Made by a program: the position numbers and the translations under genes | Shown here: one piece after another, positions 30,796-33,359 of the stretch | Layout: every line of letters begins with the position of its first letter | Position numbering within the stretch: the stretch's first letter is position 1 | Assembly: GCA_025358885.1 (NCBI GenBank) | Contig: JANYHW010000045.1 | Span: 1-33,359, forward strand | From: Cytophagales bacterium | GTDB taxonomy: Bacteria > Bacteroidota > Bacteroidia > Cytophagales > Cyclobacteriaceae | Length of the DNA stretch: 33,359 nt | Direction of reading: 5' to 3' | The notes under the pieces: model-generated | What the model saw: the letters and a program-made list of their open reading frames with translations, nothing else | The model's database searches: none | What the model was told of the DNA's origin: nothing

Positions 30796-32697
30796 TTACA
30801 TCATCCATTTCTTCCACCACGATTGAAATACCACCAATCCCCAAATCCTGGCGTGGACATCGCCGGGATTCAACGAAAATAGCCTTCTTTTTAATTTCTT
30901 GATTTCACTGAATTCGAAAATCCCCTGCTCCCGGATGAATTTTTCGGAGAGCAAACTATCACGGATTTCTGATTTCATCTCTGAGCGGAGCCACTTCAGT
31001 AACGGGACTTCAAACCCTTTTTTTGGCCGGTTGTAGAGTTCCGGTGGCAGGGTATCTTTAAAACTATCTTGCAGGATCTTCTTCCCCATTTGTCCATCAA
31101 TCTTATAATCTTCGGGAAGACTGAAAAGAAAGTTAACGACCTCATAGTCAAGGAAGGGAACGCGAACTTCGAGACCATTAGCCATGCTCATCAGGTCCAC
31201 TTTGGTCAGCATGTCGTTGGCAAGGACGACGTGCATATCGGTGAGCAAGATGTCATTCATGGATTCTTTTTCTGGAATGGTCTTGAGCAGTTCGTTTTTT
31301 CGGGATTGATAGGACAGCAAGCTCTTCGTGTGTGTTTCCTTTGAAAGTAGTTTGCCTGCGACAGATTCATTGGCAAACCCAGCCCAGCGCCAATACCGCT
31401 CTCGCGAGGAAAGAAGGGCCCCTTCTGCAAACCGGCTTAGTTGACGTACTGAATTCGAAAAAGGTGCATGACGTGATTTCGGGAGAATTTTCCATAGCGG
31501 ACCAAAGGTGGTTGCTGCATTTTCTTTCCAGCTCATGTGCAGGCAGCGATAGAATGCAGTATGTTTGTTGTAGCCTCCCAACAATTCATCGGCGCCATCA
31601 CCGGAGAGGGCAACTGTCGCATGTCTTCGTGTCTCTTTGCTCAGGAGATAAACGGCGATGGCTGAAGAATCGGCAAAAGGTTCATCAAGGTAATCCAATA
31701 CGGAATGCACATGTTCATACATATCCTTGTTCGAGAGGGGAAATACCGTGTGATGGGTATTAAACTTCTTTGCGACGGCGGTTGCATAACTTGTCTCATC
31801 AAAGAATTTTTCATCTGTAAAGCCAATGGAGAATGTGTGAAGATCAGGTTTATGTCGGCTGGCCAGGGCCGTAATCACCGAGGAATCAACACCTCCGCTG
31901 AGGAAAGTTCCCAATGGTACGTCAGATACCAGTCTTCGTTTTACTGACTCTTCCAGCAGGTATTTGAATTTATCTTTCGCTGCTTCATAGGAGAGTTTCT
32001 CTTGCTGTTCAATACTTCGATTGTAGGGAATTTCATAATAGCGCCCAGCCACAAGTTGCCTGGAGGCAATCCTTACCCAATGACCGGGCATCAATTTTTT
32101 CACTCTCGTGAAAATGGTATCAGGTGCGGGGATATAATTCAGCTGCAAATAGGTGAACAGGGAGGCATGATCGATTTCCTTGTCAATTCCGTAAGCCAGC
32201 AACGATTTCATCTCAGACGCGAACAGAAACTTATCTTCATCAAAAAGATAGAGGAGGGGCTTTATGCCAAACCTGTCGCGAGCAAGAAAAAGAGTTTGTT
32301 CCACCTGATCATAAATGCAGAACGAAAAGAACCCATTGAGCTTACTTAAACACCCTTCTGAGTACTGAATATAAAGCTTGAGCAATACTTCAGTATCTGA
32401 TTCGGTTATGAATGATATACCTTTCTGGGTGAGTTCCTGCCGGAGCTCCCGGAAGTTGAAGATTTCCCCGTTGAAGATGATGCAATAACGTTTGCTTTCG
32501 TCCCACATGGGCTGGTGAGCGATAGCCCGGGTGTCGATGATAGATAAGCGGCGGTGACCGAGGCACACCCACTCATCAACATGAATGTCCTGAAAATCCG
32601 GGCCGCGTGAGGAGAGGGCTTGCGTTGCGGCGGCCACATTGATTTTACTGAATTTGCCGACAAGGTTGAACGCGAAGACTCCGGTGATACCGCACAT
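30796..32697 (-). CDS. asnB: Asparagine synthase (glutamine-hydrolysing)
   Basis: A 633-residue two-domain enzyme. The glutaminase domain starts directly with the nucleophile Cys2 (MCGITGVF), with Arg49 (GHRRLSIID) and FNGEIFNF (Asn76-Gly77-Glu78) around the active site and Asp101 in ESDTEVLL. The synthetase domain has the PP-loop SGGVDSS (267-273), then DEPFADSSAIAVYLLSK and LSGDGADELLGGY. Ammonia moves from the glutaminase site to an aspartyl-AMP. Family members of this length can also be XrtA/exosortase-type or polysaccharide-locus amidotransferases, so asparagine synthesis is likely but not the only possibility. The metallophosphoesterase gene follows after 10 bp. Confidence 0.93.
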   Translation of the reverse strand: MCGITGVFAFNLVGKFSKINVAAATQALSSRGPDFQDIHVDEWVCLGHRRLSIIDTRAIAHQPMWDESKRYCIIFNGEIFNFRELRQELTQKGISFITESDTEVLLKLYIQYSEGCLSKLNGFFSFCIYDQVEQTLFLARDRFGIKPLLYLFDEDKFLFASEMKSLLAYGIDKEIDHASLFTYLQLNYIPAPDTIFTRVKKLMPGHWVRIASRQLVAGRYYEIPYNRSIEQQEKLSYEAAKDKFKYLLEESVKRRLVSDVPLGTFLSGGVDSSVITALASRHKPDLHTFSIGFTDEKFFDETSYATAVAKKFNTHHTVFPLSNKDMYEHVHSVLDYLDEPFADSSAIAVYLLSKETRRHATVALSGDGADELLGGYNKHTAFYRCLHMSWKENAATTFGPLWKILPKSRHAPFSNSVRQLSRFAEGALLSSRERYWRWAGFANESVAGKLLSKETHTKSLLSYQSRKNELLKTIPEKESMNDILLTDMHVVLANDMLTKVDLMSMANGLEVRVPFLDYEVVNFLFSLPEDYKIDGQMGKKILQDSFKDTLPPELYNRPKKGFEVPLLKWLRSEMKSEIRDSLLSEKFIREQGIFEFSEIKKLKRRLFSLNPGDVHARIWGLVVFQSWWKKWMM

Positions 32698-32858
32698 GGC
32701 AGAAGTGATGGTGCAAGTAATGAATATACCTCCAAACAGTTGTTAACTACTGTGAAATATTTTCTGCTCCACAGCAATTCGAAAAATTGCTTTGACTCAC
32801 CTTTATTTTATTCCATGAAGGGCTACCTGCACCGAGGGCAAGAAGGGGATACAAGCTG
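32698..32858. other. Intergenic region with palindromes between asnB and DUF1080 genes
   Basis: The 161 bp contain a near-palindrome CAGTTGTTAACTACTG (32737-32752, one mismatched pair) about 40 bp upstream of the asnB start and a hairpin GCAATT-CGAAA-AATTGC (32774-32790). The first could be a regulator site for asnB. The second could end transcription from the DUF1080 gene. I see no convincing TTTG/TAnnTTTG promoter. Confidence 0.3.
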
Positions 32859-33359
32859 TTACAATCCCTTGATCATGATGCTCCGGAACCAGACCTCGCT
32901 GCCATGGTCTTGCAGGTCAATGTATCCGGCAGGAGCAAGTCCATACCCGGGATAGTCCCTCCACTTGCTGGCGGCCACTCTTTTTTTCCAGTCCTCTGAA
33001 CCAAATTCGTACTCGACCACCTTCTTGCCGTTCAACCAGTGCTCAACATGATTGCCATTGACGATAAGCCAGGAAGAATTCCATTCTCCGGCGGGGTTCA
33101 TGGTTTTGTTTTCGGCTACGTGCACATCGTAGTTGGCTGCCGTTTTGTTTACATCTTTGAGTTCACCGGGGTATCCGATGTCGTCTATGATCTGGTACTC
33201 CGGACCACTGGCATAGGGAACTTCATATTCTTCTGTCGCACGGTAGATCAGACCACTGTTACCCTGGGGAGCAATTTTCCAATCGAAGGCAAGCTCGAAA
33301 TTTGTGTATTGTTCTGACGTTATCAGGTCTGCCCGCTTCGTACCAACGCTGTCCTGTGC
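32859..33359 (-). CDS. DUF1080 / 3-keto-disaccharide hydrolase domain protein, C-terminal part
   Basis: An open frame of 167 codons on the minus strand, running off the right edge, ends at 32859. The visible part is a concanavalin-like jelly roll of the DUF1080 family: FELAFDWKIAPQGNSGLIYR, EYQIIDDIGYPGE, AANYDVHVAENKTMNPAGEW, SSWLIVNGNHVEHWLNGKKVVEY, and the final segment LAPAGYIDLQDHGSEVWFRSI, which is the family hallmark (GxIxLQDHGxxVxFRxI). This family acts on 3-keto-glycosides or is otherwise tied to carbohydrate breakdown. The start and any signal peptide are beyond the window. A GTG at 33125 inside the frame is not a real start, since the homologous sequence extends upstream. Confidence 0.9.
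   Translation of the reverse strand, partial: AQDSVGTKRADLITSEQYTNFELAFDWKIAPQGNSGLIYRATEEYEVPYASGPEYQIIDDIGYPGELKDVNKTAANYDVHVAENKTMNPAGEWNSSWLIVNGNHVEHWLNGKKVVEYEFGSEDWKKRVAASKWRDYPGYGLAPAGYIDLQDHGSEVWFRSIMIKGL

Overview
The window looks like chromosomal DNA from a member of the Bacteroidota, most likely a Cytophagales-type environmental bacterium. The grounds are its protein families (DUF3078, DUF2851, DUF418, a RimK-like ATP-grasp enzyme with an RLAN-type N-terminus, a LysM lytic transglycosylase, a bacterial GlnRS), the weak Shine-Dalgarno signals, and promoter-like elements of the Bacteroidota type (TTTG or TTG, about 17-18 bp, then TAnnTTTG). The species call is inference. I see no rRNA, tRNA, CRISPR array or prophage. 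The only mobile DNA is the end of a probable IS5-type insertion sequence cut by the left edge.

Layout. 1-133: 5' end of a minus-strand transposase and a probable IS end, about 25 bp before an outer-membrane barrel gene (159-1646). 1729-5385, minus: a lipoprotein S9 oligopeptidase and a DUF418 membrane protein. 5513-12882, plus: ftsK, a lolA-like gene, pyrF, DUF2851, an unknown polytopic membrane protein and a PglD/NeuD-type hexapeptide acyltransferase. 12967-13218, minus: a small orphan ORF. 13367-16800, plus: M16 peptidase, O-methyltransferase and LysM lytic transglycosylase as a tight operon. 16938-20320, plus: a lone response-regulator receiver, a DUF3078 protein, a GNAT enzyme and an ammonium transporter. 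20322-25618, minus: a membrane-anchored helix-hairpin-helix protein, two VOC proteins, then a GCS2-type carboxylate-amine ligase, an RLAN/RimK ATP-grasp ligase and a C39-like cysteine peptidase. 25764-26531, plus: S1/P1 nuclease. 26552-27226, minus: HMA-DUF4396 fusion. 27378-29033, plus: glnS. 29108-32697, minus: a START-like protein, a metallophosphoesterase and asparagine synthase. 32859 to the right edge, minus: 3' part of a DUF1080 glycoside-hydrolase-type gene.

Most of the window is housekeeping or envelope biology. The strongest candidate for an uncharacterised system is 22126-25618: two different amide-bond-forming ligases (ATP-grasp and GCS2 folds), start-stop coupled, with a cytoplasmic papain-like peptidase upstream. 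This arrangement suggests synthesis and processing of a small peptide or a peptide tag on a protein. Its substrate is unknown to me.

A second theme is short-period intergenic repeats: two arrays with a 7-bp period (9583-9651 and 29073-29107), an inverted repeat built from CACAGAT units (24833-24891), and a GACGCAAAG-type repeat that runs into the signal-peptide coding region of the START-like gene (29738-29777). No stretch over 300 bp lacks a candidate gene. The least certain stretch is 12883-13366, which holds only the small orphan ORF and a structured intergenic segment.
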